64,000 bases of DNA from Marthasterias glacialis (lineage: Eukaryota; Echinodermata; Asteroidea; Forcipulatida; Asteriidae). Where the stretch lies: assembly GCA_911728455.2 (NCBI GenBank), contig OU452236.1, forward strand, positions 11,213,195 to 11,277,194, written 5' to 3'. Shown here one piece after another: positions 11,512-24,023 of this stretch; the stretch's first letter is position 1, and every line of letters starts with the position of its first letter. The position numbers and the translations under genes are program-made. The notes beneath the pieces are model-generated. The model made no database searches, was not told the DNA's origin, and worked only from the letters and a program-made list of their open reading frames with translations.

Positions 11512-11953
11512 GATAAAGGGATCGTTCACATTTAGTACCGGTATTTATGTTGGTACAGAAGCCCAAAGTTTCTATTTGCAGGTGTACTGTCAAGGGTTGG
11601 GGGAAAATCAGGGGATAAAACATGTGTGGGCTAGTTAATGTGGCGAACCATTTATTTGTGTGAGTGTTTTTTTTCTTCAACCCCCTTTTTCCCCCTTTTT
11701 TTTGGGGGGGGGCGGCAGGAAGGGGGCAATGGTTCTGAACCGAGGTGTTTAGCCACTCTGCACTATACCACACATGCAGTCCATTAAAATGTTTACATAT
11801 AAAGGACATTTGCATTTAACTATCGAGGAAATAAAACTAATAGTATTACGGGACTAAAATAACAACCACGCCTCTAAAACATCGAGTCACAAACAAACCT
11901 TGACTAATCCATTAATTGGTTTCATTCCTAGTACTTGCTGACACATCTCCATC
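11512..11953. other. Upstream region of first MFSD6-like gene
   Basis: Poly-G/poly-T runs lie near 11680-11712. TGACTAAT and the TTCATTCCTAG acceptor-like site ending at 11931 lie 22 bases before the start codon, suggesting that the 5' UTR is spliced and the promoter lies further upstream. Confidence 0.45.
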
Positions 11954-14900
11954 ATGAATACCCATGTCGATGAATCATACGGCAGGCAGAAAGCTCGACA
12001 TGCACGTATTCTGAATAGTTACCTAGAAGTGGCTGGTGTACTGCCCGGTCAACGGGCCCGGGAGACCGATCGAGAGAGCGAAGAATGGGACGAGGTACTT
12101 GACCGTGCGGATGACAGTCTTCCGACCTGCTGCACGCACGAAGTAACCCGCTATTGCAGCATCGATGAAAGCACGCTCCCATTCAAGCTTCTCTATATAT
12201 TTTTCCGTGGAGGGATTGCTTGCATCTCACCGTATCTTACCGTGTTTATGAGCTTCATGTCTCTACCACCCTCCACCACTGGTATTCTCTTGACAATCCC
12301 AAGCCTAATTATAGCATTCCTCACCCCACTCTGTGGTGTCCTGGCCGATCGCTTCAATGGCCGCAAGGCAATACTCATCTTATCCTTATCACTGTGGATA
12401 CTATGCATCCTATGTGTTAACTTCCTTCAACAACCAAAGCAGGCAGCGTGTAGGGAGATTATAGATAATTTTCAGGTTGTCTCTCGCCATCTCAAAGCAG
12501 GAACACAAGAGCAATTTAGTAAGTGTCTAAACACCTCCAGTGAACCCCACCCCACCCACTACATCATGACCTTTCTACATCTTCCCAACCCCATATCGGG
12601 CTTTGATAATACATGCAAACCATTGGTTGGTACAGAAGACCAACTGTCTCCACTCCACTCACTCCATGATGATATCAACTTCTTAAAAGAACTCTTCATA
12701 CAACCGCTTGGCCCGAGTGGTGATATCGGTATAGGTTGGTTGTTTGAGAGAACAAGTCTCACGCAGACTTTCGTGACTGTCTTCATCTTGCTGAGTCTTG
12801 GGGAGGTGATGCAACGGCCGACACTGTCTTTGACTGATACAGCCACATTAAACCAACTAGGGGAACAGTCTTGGGATGGGTACGGATGGCAAAGGTCCTT
12901 TGGCTCAGCGGGCTTCGCCGTATAGTAAGTCATGATCAATGTTACCAACGATAACAACCATTAAACAAATATTTCGGCAACACCACATCAAGCTTCGTGT
13001 ATAATGAAGTATCATTCAAGGGGAAAAAACAATCAAATCCTTCTGTTAAAAGCCCCAGGTCAGCATTGGTAAACTGACTGTAAATGCTTTAATTCTTTGC
13101 ACAAATCAAGATATTTGTAATAAAACCAATCTGTGGAAATGTCAGCTCATTTCTTTGTTTCGTTTGCAAGAAAACGGTAAAAATTCATTCAGCATGTTTG
13201 TACGCATTCCTATAGGCAGAGTTTTAGTCTCACTGGGACGAAACTAATTTTGGGTTTTATTTCATGTATTATTTAAAAACGATAACACTTCAGGCAGAAA
13301 TATTTCAAAGAAAGTTTTCTACCACTATTGTCTTTCTACCATGTAAAGTAAATGTAAAACTGTAAACATTTATGTTTTTCCGTCTTTCCAGTGTTGAGCT
13401 GGGGCTTTAAGTTGAATTATTGTTTCCATCATGATGTACCGAAGATTAAGCTAGGTCTTTGAACCTATGAAAAACATTGGCTGCTTTTAAGTTTTTCAGA
13501 TAAGTAATGTTTGCAGTCCTAGGCAATATATCGGCAGCACTACTTCAAGTTTCCTTATCCTTTGACTTCTCATTTCAAACCCTCTACTTGCAGTTCAATA
13601 GCTATAGCATTATTCCTCAGTGTTCTTCGATTACCACACATCATCTGTGGTATCGAGATTGAAGTAATCGATTACCGCATCTGTGCCGTAATGTTCGGTG
13701 GTACCGTTGCGTGTGCCTTCGGGCTACTCTTTGCATGCTGCTTTAAATTCAAGGTAGGTAGAGTTTCGTGTTTTATATTTTTAATACCTTTGACATTCCC
13801 TTCGCTTGCCACCTGTTAGTGTATTTTGTTTTTATTGTCTTGATAACTTGTTTTCAAGAAAATTAAAGGTATAGGCGTAACAATTTTCATTGAATTCAGT
13901 ATTACACAACGGCGGAATACAAGTTTACCAACGTCTTGCCAGCGATTTGCTCCAGTTACTATGGGTCAGTGATGACGACTGCGTTTGCCCTAGCGGTATG
14001 CAACGGTTGTGTCCACGGTTACTTTTTCTGGCATCTGCGTAACTTGGGTAAGGTTAATAATAAGATTTTCTTTGACATTTTACAGGGTCAACAAGGAGAA
14101 CTTTGTGTAATCGTCGTGAGTAGGGCCAGCGGCGTATTCATGGAAAATAGCGCCGATAACCATAATATCAGCTCAAAAATACAAGTCCAGTTCGTTGATC
14201 TTTTAATTAGCAAACTATGGGACTACATGAGAATTACATGTATAACTGTACTTCCCTTGCTTTTACTGATGCAAATTGGTCTATGATGTGATCAAATCAG
14301 GGTTTTCAAGGCGCCCCCTACCCCACCCCTCAAGAGGCACCAGGGGGCATGTGACATACCTGCCACACCTTAGATACGCTGAGTAGTTGATCGATACCAG
14401 CGAAATAGTGAACTCGTAAATTTAGTATCCAATGTCGCCTCCATTGCATAAAAGAATCAACTTTATGCTGCGGTGTTTGAGTATGGTATACGAAATAGCC
14501 TGTCTGTCTGTAGGTTTACTATATTCTTTGAATGCATGCAAAGCATTCTGGTTATTTATTTATTTATTTTTAAATAAGTTTTGATTTCTTTTTTCTTTCG
14601 TACGACCCACCAGGAGCTACAGAGTTCACTGTAGGTCTTATCCTAGCCATACGGGCAGGTTCTGAGCTACTGCTGGCCTTCCATACACCGAGGCTCATAC
14701 GATATTTAGGGCATCTGGAGCTACTTGTCGTGGGGCTTCTGGCGTATTTTTTCCGATTTGTTTGCTATGCTTCTATTGTCAACCCTTGGTTATTTCTACC
14801 CGTTGAAGTCCTACACGGTAAGCACTAAATTGTGAAGACATCCTATTTGGAATTATCACGATGCCCAGAAATGGCTCCAAGAAACAAACTTGACAACATT

Positions 14901-16307
14901 TTATATGCTGGTTTTCATTCAGAATTTCATGGTTTATTATGGTTTATATATATTTTAATACTGTGTGCCGTGGAAAACTGAAACACACACACACACACAG
15001 TTACTGTATGTTTACATCAATTTTACTGTCACTAACGCATTCCTCTTTTTAAATTTACTAAGTTGCATGTCTTTGTTTTACTGCAACACATGTTAAAATA
15101 AAGATTTAACTTTCTTTGTTGGGAGTGATTTCTTAACACTCTTATCTAGCGTTTGTTTCTAAATTTATTTATTTTACAATAGTTGTTTTCAAAAGTAGAA
15201 ATAAACATTTAATAATTATTTCTCATTTCCTTGTTCTAGGAATGTCTATAGCTCTGACGTGGAATGTCTTAGTGTGTTTTTTGTGCCGGTCAGTACCCAT
15301 GGAGTGCATGGCTACGCTGCAGGGATTCCTAAGTGGGACCTACTTCGGGCTTGGCCAGGGGGTGGGAACTCTCCTTAGTGGCTTCTTAGTATCAGCTTAC
15401 GGTGCATCCATAACTTTCTACGCCTTCTCCGTCGCCATATTGTGTTATTCAGTAGTTTTCGTCATAATTTTTAAGGTAAAATGTCTATGTCTTTCTTTTT
15501 TCGCATGTAGGATAACGGATTGTTACTTTTAAATTAATTCATTCAAAATACATCTTCATTCATTGACTCTAAATATGTTAAAAGGTGGGCATAATTCATT
15601 GATAAGATTTAAAAGATAAATGTTCACAGATTTACACATGGTATAAAGATGGTCATGATGGAAAACTTCCCTCGAAATATTTTTTTCTTGAAATTATATA
15701 GTTTTTGAGAAATTGATAAAACAATTTTAGTCTCGCAAGTTTCAAATCCTATGACTGAAAACAGTGATGAGGGTATTCACTATTTTTTCGTGATCCGACG
15801 ACCGATGTTAATATTTGTTGAGTCACACAAAATGCGGATCTTTAACAATTACCAGCGTAGACTTGGTTCCAAGTCTGTGATCGTGGTTCACTCTTATGTC
15901 TGACGCAGAATCATTATTGCCCAAAATGGCGCCCTCTTGTGGCCTGAGATGAGAATTTTAACCTGAGTCGAGTGTGGTTATAGCATGGTGTATACGGGCA
16001 ATCTAGTCAGATGATGTTGCGGGGAGTATACGGACAAATAACCGCGATCTCAGACTTGAAATCAAGTCTTTTATATACCAGCATTGTCCGTGTGCTGGCT
16101 GCGTTGAATTATAATACATACATTTAAGAAAACAACGAGACGAAACTATTACAGATGATTTTGATTTATAATGGAGCCTAAAATCAATAGCCAGTTTGAG
16201 TAACGTTGTTTAATTTCTCTTTCCGTTTGTTTAAACAGATATCTAAGCAACCAAGGAGACCTGTAAGTAGCTACCAAATGATGCCAAGTAAAGATCCTCC
16301 TTGGTGA
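11954..16307 (+). CDS. MFSD6-like major facilitator superfamily transporter (complete, copy 1)
   Basis: Six exons join without a break: 11954-12924, 13594-13753, 13900-14047, 14614-14817, 15240-15475 and 16239-16307. They total 1788 bases, 595 residues. Junctions are all GT/AG with phases 2,0,1,1,0. Exon 1 encodes a ~75-residue cytoplasmic N-terminus, three membrane segments with the MFS motif GVLADRFNGRKA (residues 128-139), and a ~110-residue outside loop with Cys and NTSS. It ends with the YGWQRSFGSAGF stretch typical of the MFS_1_like/MFSD6 group. Later exons carry WHLRNLG, VEVLHG and LQGFLSGTYFGLGQGVG. Human MFSD6L is of similar length. The substrate of this family is not established. 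Multi-pass membrane protein. AATAAA at 16516 is a possible poly(A) signal. Paralogue at 28472. Confidence 0.93.
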
Positions 16308-16854
16308 TCATAAGATTACGTCATCATAATTAACTCTCTGAATTTAACAGTTACTGATTACTTGTTTTTAGACTTTTAAATGAAGCATGTCATGTGTGCC
16401 AATTAAAAATGTCGTCCCTTAACGTTACTTAATTGAAATATTTCTTAATTAACAAAATGTAAATTAAGTTTGAATAATGTTTTTCGACTGATTTTTCAAA
16501 TCGACTTTTTATTAAAATAAAATAACAACAAAATATTTTAACTTAAGTAGTAACTAATTTGCGGTAGGCCTACTTCTCTCTAAGGAAATGTTTAAATTGT
16601 TTTAAAGGTAGAATACAGAATTGGTATTTATCGACTTTTTAAAATTAAAGTTATTATCATCAGTTTTAAAGCTTACTGATTGTGAAGTTCAGACCAGTAG
16701 CAATCCTTCACAGCACTATTTCTGTCTGAAATACTGTCGATGTCGTAAAAATAGAATTTGAAGACCCCCATTTTAGTGTCAGTTGCTCATGAGCAATGAA
16801 ATCCTGACCTTCAATAATTGTATGGAAGTTGTTCTGCGATGGGTGGAAAATGGG
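16308..16854. other. 3' flank of MFSD6-like copy 1
   Basis: AT-rich likely 3' UTR with AATAAA at 16516-16521; no other feature. Confidence 0.5.
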
Positions 16855-17060
16855 CGTGGCGTCTGATCCACATCAAAACCACGTTGTCATCCATTACAGA
16901 AGGCTTCCACACACCTTTAAACGTTCCCTCCATCCACTGGATCATGAAGGAGGTTGCCATGTGTCAGACAACCCCGATGAAAGGTCTCCCTGTCCTTTGC
17001 TCCAGATGAATCGCCACAAGAGTACCAACCTTCAAGGTTTCAATAAGATAGAAAATCAGA
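16855..17060 (-). pseudogene. Coding-like remnant, probably from a mobile-element protein
   Basis: The minus strand reads KVGTLVAIHLEQ, RPFIGVV and then, in the same frame, IQWMEGTFKGVWKPS. This matches a short beta-rich pattern (VG..VA....PFIG.V.....I.W..GTF.G.W) that I recall from C-termini of transposon-associated proteins in invertebrates. The frame is not open throughout, so it is a relic or a spliced remnant. It lies downstream of, and on the same strand as, the recombinase-like exons at 24024-28228, but a link is not shown. Confidence 0.35.
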
Positions 17061-17819
17061 CAGACTAACATACAAATGTACATACAGACCTATAATGCTT
17101 GAAAAAAACAGCCTTAGTTTGAATGAATTGGGGAAACGTGTGAATTTGAATGCGTGCCAGTAAAACTGACCTCAATTTGGCTGAAATGACCAGGAAAACC
17201 TATAATGTGAAATTGTATTACTGTAATGAATCCAATCACATAAAAATAAACAAATAAAATAAAACAAAATTATATATTCAAGTAAGCAACATTGTGAACA
17301 TTCATTCCACCTTTCAACATTGCACTGCAAAATGTATTTGCTTCCTGCTACAGTTGTACATAGTCATTGATAATGAGTGTTAATAATTCAAGGAAAAACT
17401 AAAATGCAACAAGCATATGGGATATACGGTTACAAAAAGTAGTAGTTATCATTTGGTTCATCCCGATGGACTTTCACAACGAAAGCTGATAAAAAAGTTT
17501 TCTCTAACGTTCAAGCTGAAGTTGCTGTAGTCATTTCGAAAGAATAACAATTAAATGAAAAATAGCTGAATATCATATCACTTCAGAGGACTGCTTAATT
17601 ACTAATTAAAATACAATCATTAATATTAAAAGGAAGAAATGAGTGATAATACAGCAGAATGATTTGAAGCTTTTGTGACATTAAAGTTTACCCGAAGGTT
17701 GTATAAATTATATAGGTTATCCTTACAGATGAAGTCTCCATACACTAAAAACAACTTCATTTTATCGTTTGCTTTTCTATATATTTTGTCCAAAATTCAA
17801 TTCTTTCGATTAACCTAAA
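17061..17819. other. AT-rich intergenic DNA
   Basis: No coding or repeat structure recognised. Confidence 0.4.
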
Positions 17820-19030
17820 AAAAATGCGATGCAAAAACAAATGCGACGCAAAAAAAAATGCGACACAAAAAAAATAATAATAATAAGACGGGAAAAAAGC
17901 CACGCAAAAAAAAATGCTACGCAAAAACAAAATGCGACGGGAAAAAAAATGCTACGCAAAAAAAAATGCGACGGAAAAAATAACGCGCAAAAAAAAGCGA
18001 CGCAAAAAAAAATGAAAAAAAAAAAAAAAATGCGACGGAAACAAAAAATGCGACGCAAAAAATAAAATGCAACGCAAAAAAAAAAAAATGTGACGGAAAT
18101 TGTTCTTTTTCTTGGTATGGCAATTATGGAACACCATAATTATGCTAGTCAATGTCAAATAAATTCAAGATGAAATTTGTCAATAAGCTAGGTTCTTTGA
18201 GGTGAATACGAACCGCTTGAGAAGACGATGGTTTCTGGGATGAAGCAGAATATATACCGCGCAAAAAAAAAGCGACGCAAAAAAAAATGAAAAAAAAAAA
18301 AAAAAAATGCGACGGAAACAAAAAATGCGACGCAAAAAAATAAAATGCAACGCAAAAAAAAAAAAAATGTGACGGAAATTGTTCTTTTTCTTGGTATGGC
18401 AATTATGCCAAAAAAAAGAAAATGCGACGGAAACAAAAAATGCGACGCAAAAAATAAAATGCAACGCAAAAAAAAAAAATTGTGACGGAAATTGTTCTTT
18501 TTCTTGGTATGGCAATTATGGAACACCATATGCTAGTCAATGTCAAAGAAATTCAAGATGAAATTTGTCAATAAGCTAGGTTCTTTGAGGTGAATACGAA
18601 CCGCTTGAGAAGACGATGGTTTCTGGGTTGAAACAGAATATATACCGCGCAAAAAAAAGCGACGCAAAAAAAAAATGAAAAAAAAAAAAAAAAAATGCGA
18701 CGGAAACAAAAAATGCGACGCAAAAAAATAAAATGCAACGCAAAAAAAAAAAAAAAATGTGACGGAAATTGTTCTTTTTCTTGGTATGGCAATTATGCCA
18801 AAAAAAAGAATGCGACGGAAACAAAAAATGCGACGCAAAAAATAAAATGCAACGCAAAAAAAAAAAAATGTGACGGAAATTGTTCTTTTTCTTGGTATGG
18901 CAATTATGGAACACCATTATGCTAGTCAATGTCAAAGAAATTCAAGATGAAATTTGTCAATAAGCTAGGTTCTTTGAGGTGAATACGAACCGCTTGAGAA
19001 GACGATGGTTTCTGGGATGAAGCAGAATAT
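17820..19030. repeat. A-rich AAAAAATGCGACGC array in a triplicated block
   Basis: Irregular units of poly-A followed by TGCGACGC, TGCGACGG or TGCTACGC, and a non-array segment that includes GACGGAAATTGTTCTTTTTC and GGTGAATACGAACCGCTTGA. That segment occurs three times (ending near 18260, 18650 and 19030), so the whole ~390-base block has been triplicated. The Lys-rich and Phe-rich frames on the two strands are artefacts of composition. Confidence 0.9.
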
Positions 19031-19634
19031 ATACTGTCTCGTTTGCGTTCTAAAAATATGTAATTAAAAAATACATCGTAAATGTAAGCACAATGGTTTT
19101 ACTTGAAGGGTGTATAAATTGCGCTATCCATGAGGATGCTTTACAGCTTTTCTATTTAGTTCTAACCACAAAAAACAGCACAGATCATTGGTTCAAAATG
19201 GTGGGATGGAGTTTTAACTACAAGGCTCTAAAAGATTACTAACTTTGGATTGCCCCTTGATTTGGACTGTTTTTGTTTTGGCGGGGTTGATGGCTGAAAA
19301 AAACTTGACGAGATCATATTGAGTCAAGTTCATTTAACATTAAATCTATTACACTTCATCTCATAGGCTGTTTATTTCAAAAGAGAGGATTGCTCAGCTG
19401 AGTATTCGACGGAGCTGTAACGGCTGTTTCATGTATACAAAATATGCATAAATACGATGTCCAAGGGCTGACCGTTATTTCTTTGTTCTCTTTGGACTTA
19501 ATACAACCCGTAGCAGGAGTTTGCAAGCTGTACTCAAGCAGTAATCAAGTGATAAGCTGTGAGAAAAAAAATATTATAACATTTTATAAAACTAGAATTT
19601 GTAACGTGAAATATTAGATAAAAGAAGACGGTTT
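19031..19634. other. Intergenic, no gene seen
   Basis: Mixed sequence without recognised coding or repeat signal. Confidence 0.4.
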
Positions 19635-20105
19635 AAACCCTCGGGTCATCCGCAATGAAAATTTTACGCTGTGTATCCACACGCTGATTTTTTACCAACA
19701 CCTGTCTTTTAGCTCAATAACCCCCCTATGCAAGCCCAAAGCTACACTAAATGACCATGTGGGTGAATTGGAGTGCCAGTCAAGACTTAGATTTGTGTTA
19801 TTTACGATCAGTGTGCGGCCGCAAGTTGTTTTCACAAAGTGCATACCGCCTTGTGCCAATGACCCTCAGCACAAGGGTCAATCAATTACTGCACGGAGAC
19901 AGGTGGCTGCTGTCATTCAACACTCCTTACTCTGCAGTGGTTAGGGTCTGGCCAATGAAAAACCAACAAGCTTGTGGGGTATACCAGGGGTGAGGATTAC
20001 CTGAAATCTTGGCTTTTTTGGCCTATTGAAAAAAGTTATGGCCATATTTGGTAGTACCTGCTGAATTTAATCATCACGTGGTTGACAAAAGGGTTTTAAA
20101 GTATG
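19635..20105. repeat. Dispersed ~470-bp repeat, copy 1
   Basis: Starts AACCCTCGGGTCATCCGCAA and is closely matched by 44852-45311. Both copies keep the same ~68-codon open frame (SASQDLDLCYL... LVPMTLSTRVNQLLH). Inverted ends were not found. Confidence 0.85.
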
Positions 20106-20125
20106 CCTTGAATGGTCAATTGAGG

Positions 20126-20453
20126 TGAACGCCGTAACTAGGGTAAAATTTTAGGGGGGCACAATGGGGCACCATTCATTTTTCCTAGGGGCACTTTTGG
20201 GCAATTAAAACTGTAGTTTCCGTTTGTATTTTTCCTAAACAAGCCCCTTTTCAGCGCTTTTCTTACGTGTAAAACAACATACATTCTGCGAGTAAATAAT
20301 AATAAATGGTTTTAAACACATTTTATTCTGGGAACTTTTAATCTCAAAAGTCCAGATTTCAAATGGGGCACCTGGGGGGGGGGGGGGGGGCACAGACATC
20401 AGTTGAGGGTGCACGTGCCCCCGTGCCCCCCCCCCCCCTTAGTTACACCACTG
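20126..20453. repeat. Dispersed repeat with GTAACTA ends and poly-G/poly-C runs, copy 1
   Basis: Begins CGCCGTAACTAGGG and ends TTAGTTACACCACTG, with GGGGGCACTTTTGG-type blocks and CAAGCCCCTTTTCAGCGC. A related, rearranged copy is at 30046-30740, itself interrupted by another MITE. Confidence 0.75.
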
Positions 20454-21065
20454 TGAACGCTTGACATACCACTTGAGAAGTCGGACCTGCAGACTTATGC
20501 AATAAAAGATGCACAATACATTAAACAATTATTAATTCTCATTTTGTTCCTTCTCTGTAGTGTTTAATTCGTTGATACGGTGTAAATTCCACTCCATTTA
20601 AACGTTTTTCCCCTTCCATTTTAAGTTTTCAATAAAAGAGCAGATAATGCATGTACAAACATTTTACTGAAAATTTTACATATGTTTTACTTTTTACCCA
20701 TATTGTACTTTACCAAAAAATACCTTTTAAAAAACAAACATTAGTATACAGAAATATCAAACATCTGTCTGTCACTTACTGTTGAGGAGAAAGGTCTCCT
20801 GTGTGCAAATAAATAAACACACAAATAAATAAATAGTTAACTTTGTTATTAACACTAAGATGTACTTTGGAAACAAATGCTTCTTCATACTTGTTTGGCT
20901 CGTAATCTGTCAATGATCAACATTATGTAAAGTGCATGTAGCTTTGAAATGGATGTGTGTGAATGATTGCATGATTCCCTTATGTAGAACCTACATAAAC
21001 GAAGCATGCAATCATTCACACACATCTAAGACTTGTACAATGTATAGAAGATCAAGAAAACTTAC
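20454..21065. other. AT-rich DNA with one hairpin
   Basis: Contains the inverted repeat GATGTGTGTGAATGATTGCATG at 20952-20973 and its exact complement at 21005-21026, with a 31-base loop. Otherwise featureless. Confidence 0.7.
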
Positions 21066-21411
21066 CGCTTGACTTGTGCTTCCTGTAGCACCAACATTTA
21101 ATCTAAAGAGAAACAAGAGGCAATTGCAAAATACATTTATTGCTAACACAGGGTCTTACAACAAATGTTTTCTGCCAAACATCAGAGTTGGAATAAAACA
21201 ATTCTAGACATCGTCATCAGTTAAAAAAGGTATTGTTACTGAAATCAAAATTTGTTGTCAAACTCACATTTCGTCCCCTAAATTGAAGTCGTCCTATAAG
21301 ATCATATGTGGCAATAGCTGTCAAAGTTAAGGATGCTGCTTTATAATATTGGCTTTGAGTTGACAGCTCATGCCGCGTATGATTCTCGACATCTCCAAAC
21401 TGTTGCCATGA
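21066..21411 (-). CDS. Two minus-strand exons of an unidentified gene
   Basis: 21268-21411 is exactly 48 codons between a CCTCAG acceptor and a GTGAGT donor. It reads SWQQFGDVENHTRHELSTQS ... YDLIGRLQFRGRN. 21066-21102 (37 bases) lies between CTCTTTAG and GTAAGT. The first looks strongly coding; the second is less sure because its best-looking frame does not match the donor phase. They may be later exons of the gene at 24024-28228, since the phases allow it, but I recognise no domain. Confidence 0.45.
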
Positions 21412-21769
21412 CTGAGGATATGAAAACAATATTTTTTTATTTCACATGAGGATACCGCAGAAAATGTTTTTTTTTTTAATAACTTTACATATAGAACTGC
21501 AGATGGGAAAGGTTAAAAAGCACTTAACACTTATCATTAAATTACAGGTTCTGGTTTCATGGGCGTCAATCCTGGGGGGGAGGCGGGGAACGCGCCCCCC
21601 CCCCACGGTTTGAAGGGTGGGGGCACCATATCAAATGTCCCCCCCCCCGTGTTTTGAACTAGTGTGTCTCAAAACGGCCCTATATGTACAGCAGCAGAAA
21701 GTGCGAAGACTTGAACTTGTTTACTTTATCAATTATTGTTGGCGCGGTGGTGGTACAACGGACAGTTGT

Positions 21770-22087
21770 GATACAAACAAATAACAGACGGGTGGCTACA
21801 TAATAGTCGTCCGACGCCGTTAGTGCATGGCTTAAAAACCTCTTTTCAGAAGAAATCTGTTAAATTATGAAACAGAGATGTGATTTAAATTAATGCCACA
21901 CCATACTACTTTAAATAAAGGGGCTGATTAACTAATTCATCGCTTAACGAAAGTATAATCGACTGTTTTCGAACTCACTCCGTGTCACGGCCTATCTCTT
22001 TACACGTATTTTTTCACCAGCTGTATGACGTCATACCCGATAGGGGGTCACGTGGCCGCATGTAAACATTGTCGGGCAATCGGTCTA
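21770..22087. mobile_element. Truncated TAGACCGATTG transposon (copy B, inverted)
   Basis: Ends CAATCGGTCTA at 22087. Shares long blocks with 36605-36920 in reverse complement, for example CGCTTAACGAAAGTATAATC and TGTATGACGTCATACCCGAT. The opposite end is missing. Confidence 0.8.
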
Positions 22088-22364
22088 TTGTGTAAAAATC
22101 GAAATGGGCGGATGGGTCAAAACAAAGATCGAAGTTTTTAACATTGATCAGGCCTACTGTGCATTGCCTCAAGAGTGTGTAATATAAATACTAGTACCAG
22201 TCCTTAAATACATATTTAAAAAAAAAGACTCCGGTCTCGCAATCCCTTGTTAACTGTAGATGTGCAAAAAAGAAGAGAGAAAAAAAGGAAAAAGAGAAAA
22301 TAAAATCTTTGTTTTGTTATAGCTTATTTTATAGGCTGCAGGATCTGACACAAAGTAAGGAAGG

Positions 22365-22589
22365 ATGCAGGCGAATATTAGGAGGTTCTTTAAGAAGCGA
22401 CCCTTGGTGGGTTGGGGAGATCAGGCTAGTTGCAGTAAACGTCCAGCATATGAGAGTGATTCTGAAATACATGAAGTAGGCCTAGATGAGTGGGTTGATG
22501 ATCCCTATAGAGCCAAGGCAATTCATTTGGATGCGTTTGTGACCAGATTTGGACACAAGCATAACAACTGGAAAATTCAGTTGTTTTAA
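22365..22589 (+). other. Small open frame of unknown nature
   Basis: An ATG-initiated 74-codon frame begins MQANIRRFFKKRPLVGWGD and contains SDSEIHEVGLDEW. The basic FF start recalls N-termini of transposase-type proteins, but nothing is conclusive and no following exon was found. Confidence 0.25.
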
Positions 22590-23049
22590 CTGTCAGAATG
22601 TAGATGTAGAATGTTGCTGTCTTCATTATACTTTTTTAACAGGTCAAAGCGTTGTTCCTATATTTAATGGTGTACAAAAATTAACATCGAGGGCCTCGAT
22701 GTCCAGGCGCAGTTTTTGGTGGCAATTGTCAGCGGAAAAATCAGTGACTGTGCGTACGCTTGAAAAAGGAACGCTAACACATTGATATGCCTTTGCGCAT
22801 GCCATTATACCCATGTATACCCGTATTCATAACCATCTGAAAAGAGTTGCTTTGTACTTTGTTCATTTGACCATCATTCCATGGTTTGCCATATTCATCG
22901 CCAATGACTAGTGGAAATCAACACCTAAGACATAGCAGTGGAATTTATTGATACAGATAGCAGACATCGCGTTTTTGGAAGATTCCGCAACTTACCGCAC
23001 GCCTGAGATGAATCTGTTTTCAAAGTACAGAGCTACAAATTTGTCACCG

Positions 23050-23580
23050 TTTTCACGAAGGGACGGGCATGCCAAACGGTGCAGAAAAGACGTGTTTTTT
23101 TTGTTTTGTTTTTTAGATAATCACATTTTAAATAGTTCTAAAATTGAAAATGCAAAACAGAAACAATAAAACAACGTTTTGGATCTTGAGACCCCTCATA
23201 TAAGTTTTTAATAGTTATACTTTTCTACTGAATCACTCATTATAAACAAATCATTGATCATTTTCCATAGTAACCATTAAAAGATGCAGGCCCGTCCCTT
23301 CTTGAAAATGAAAAAAAAACACGATGGCCTACTTTTGCGCTCATTCTTTAGTGTGCTTTCGCATAGCGGAGGGCGGGCATGTCACGTGATCACTGCGCAC
23401 TGACACGACCGTCCCTTCATGAAAACTCAAAAACGACCGTGACCTACATGCCCGTCCCTTTGGATCATGTTGCTTTTTATACAATGTGTGTGCAGTGTGC
23501 ACATGGTTTAGTTGGAGATGCCCGTCCCTTCGTGAAAACGCCGTCAGCGTAATCTTAAGATGCCCGTCCTTGTCACAATT
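23050..23580. repeat. Interspersed ATGCCCGTCCCTTCGTGAAAAC motif, six copies
   Basis: Copies near 23050 (inverted), 23287, 23405, 23447, 23518 and 23559, degenerate towards the end, with unrelated DNA between them. Resembles subterminal transposase-binding repeats of DNA transposons, but no matching ends were identified. Confidence 0.65.
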
Positions 23581-24023
23581 AACGTAAATAACAAATTAGT
23601 AATATTTTCTTTTATTGGGAACAGTTTAGGATTGTAGAGGATTGTGTTTTAATCATAATTAGTGAAAATTTTGATTTTATACAACCCAAAAATATTCGAC
23701 ATGCCCGACCCATTGTGATATAGAAAAAAAATCTAAGCTGCAGTGCAGTTTGCACCTCCCCACTTTCAAAAGTGGTCCGCTGCCCTTGGTCCCCCCCCCC
23801 CCCCACATTTGAAATTGGATTGACGCCCTTGTCTGGTTTGATGATTTAGCAACATACTAATTATCTCCCGTTCCAATTGAGCGCTCTGAGACACCCATAG
23901 GGTGTGATAAAGCGCTACATAAAACTGCGTATTATAATTGTGTGTAAATAATGTAATCATTTAACAGCTACAGAAAATTTATTCAGCGATTCCATAGATT
24001 AAATTATGGTGACTTGTTATAAT

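Larger units (their letters stand above)
21561..23828. repeat. Repeat-rich block bracketed by GGGCGTCAATCC / GGATTGACGCCC
   Basis: The short inverted ends are each followed inward by long G or C runs (21575-21650 and 23790-23805). The block contains the truncated end of the TAGACCGATTG transposon (21770-22087), a small open frame near 22365-22589 and the dispersed GCCCGTCCCTTC motif (23050-23580). It may be one composite element or two inverted copies of one repeat. Confidence 0.45.

Noticed and set aside
17810-18935. Phe- and Lys-rich frames
   Set aside because: Composition artefacts of A-rich/T-rich arrays.
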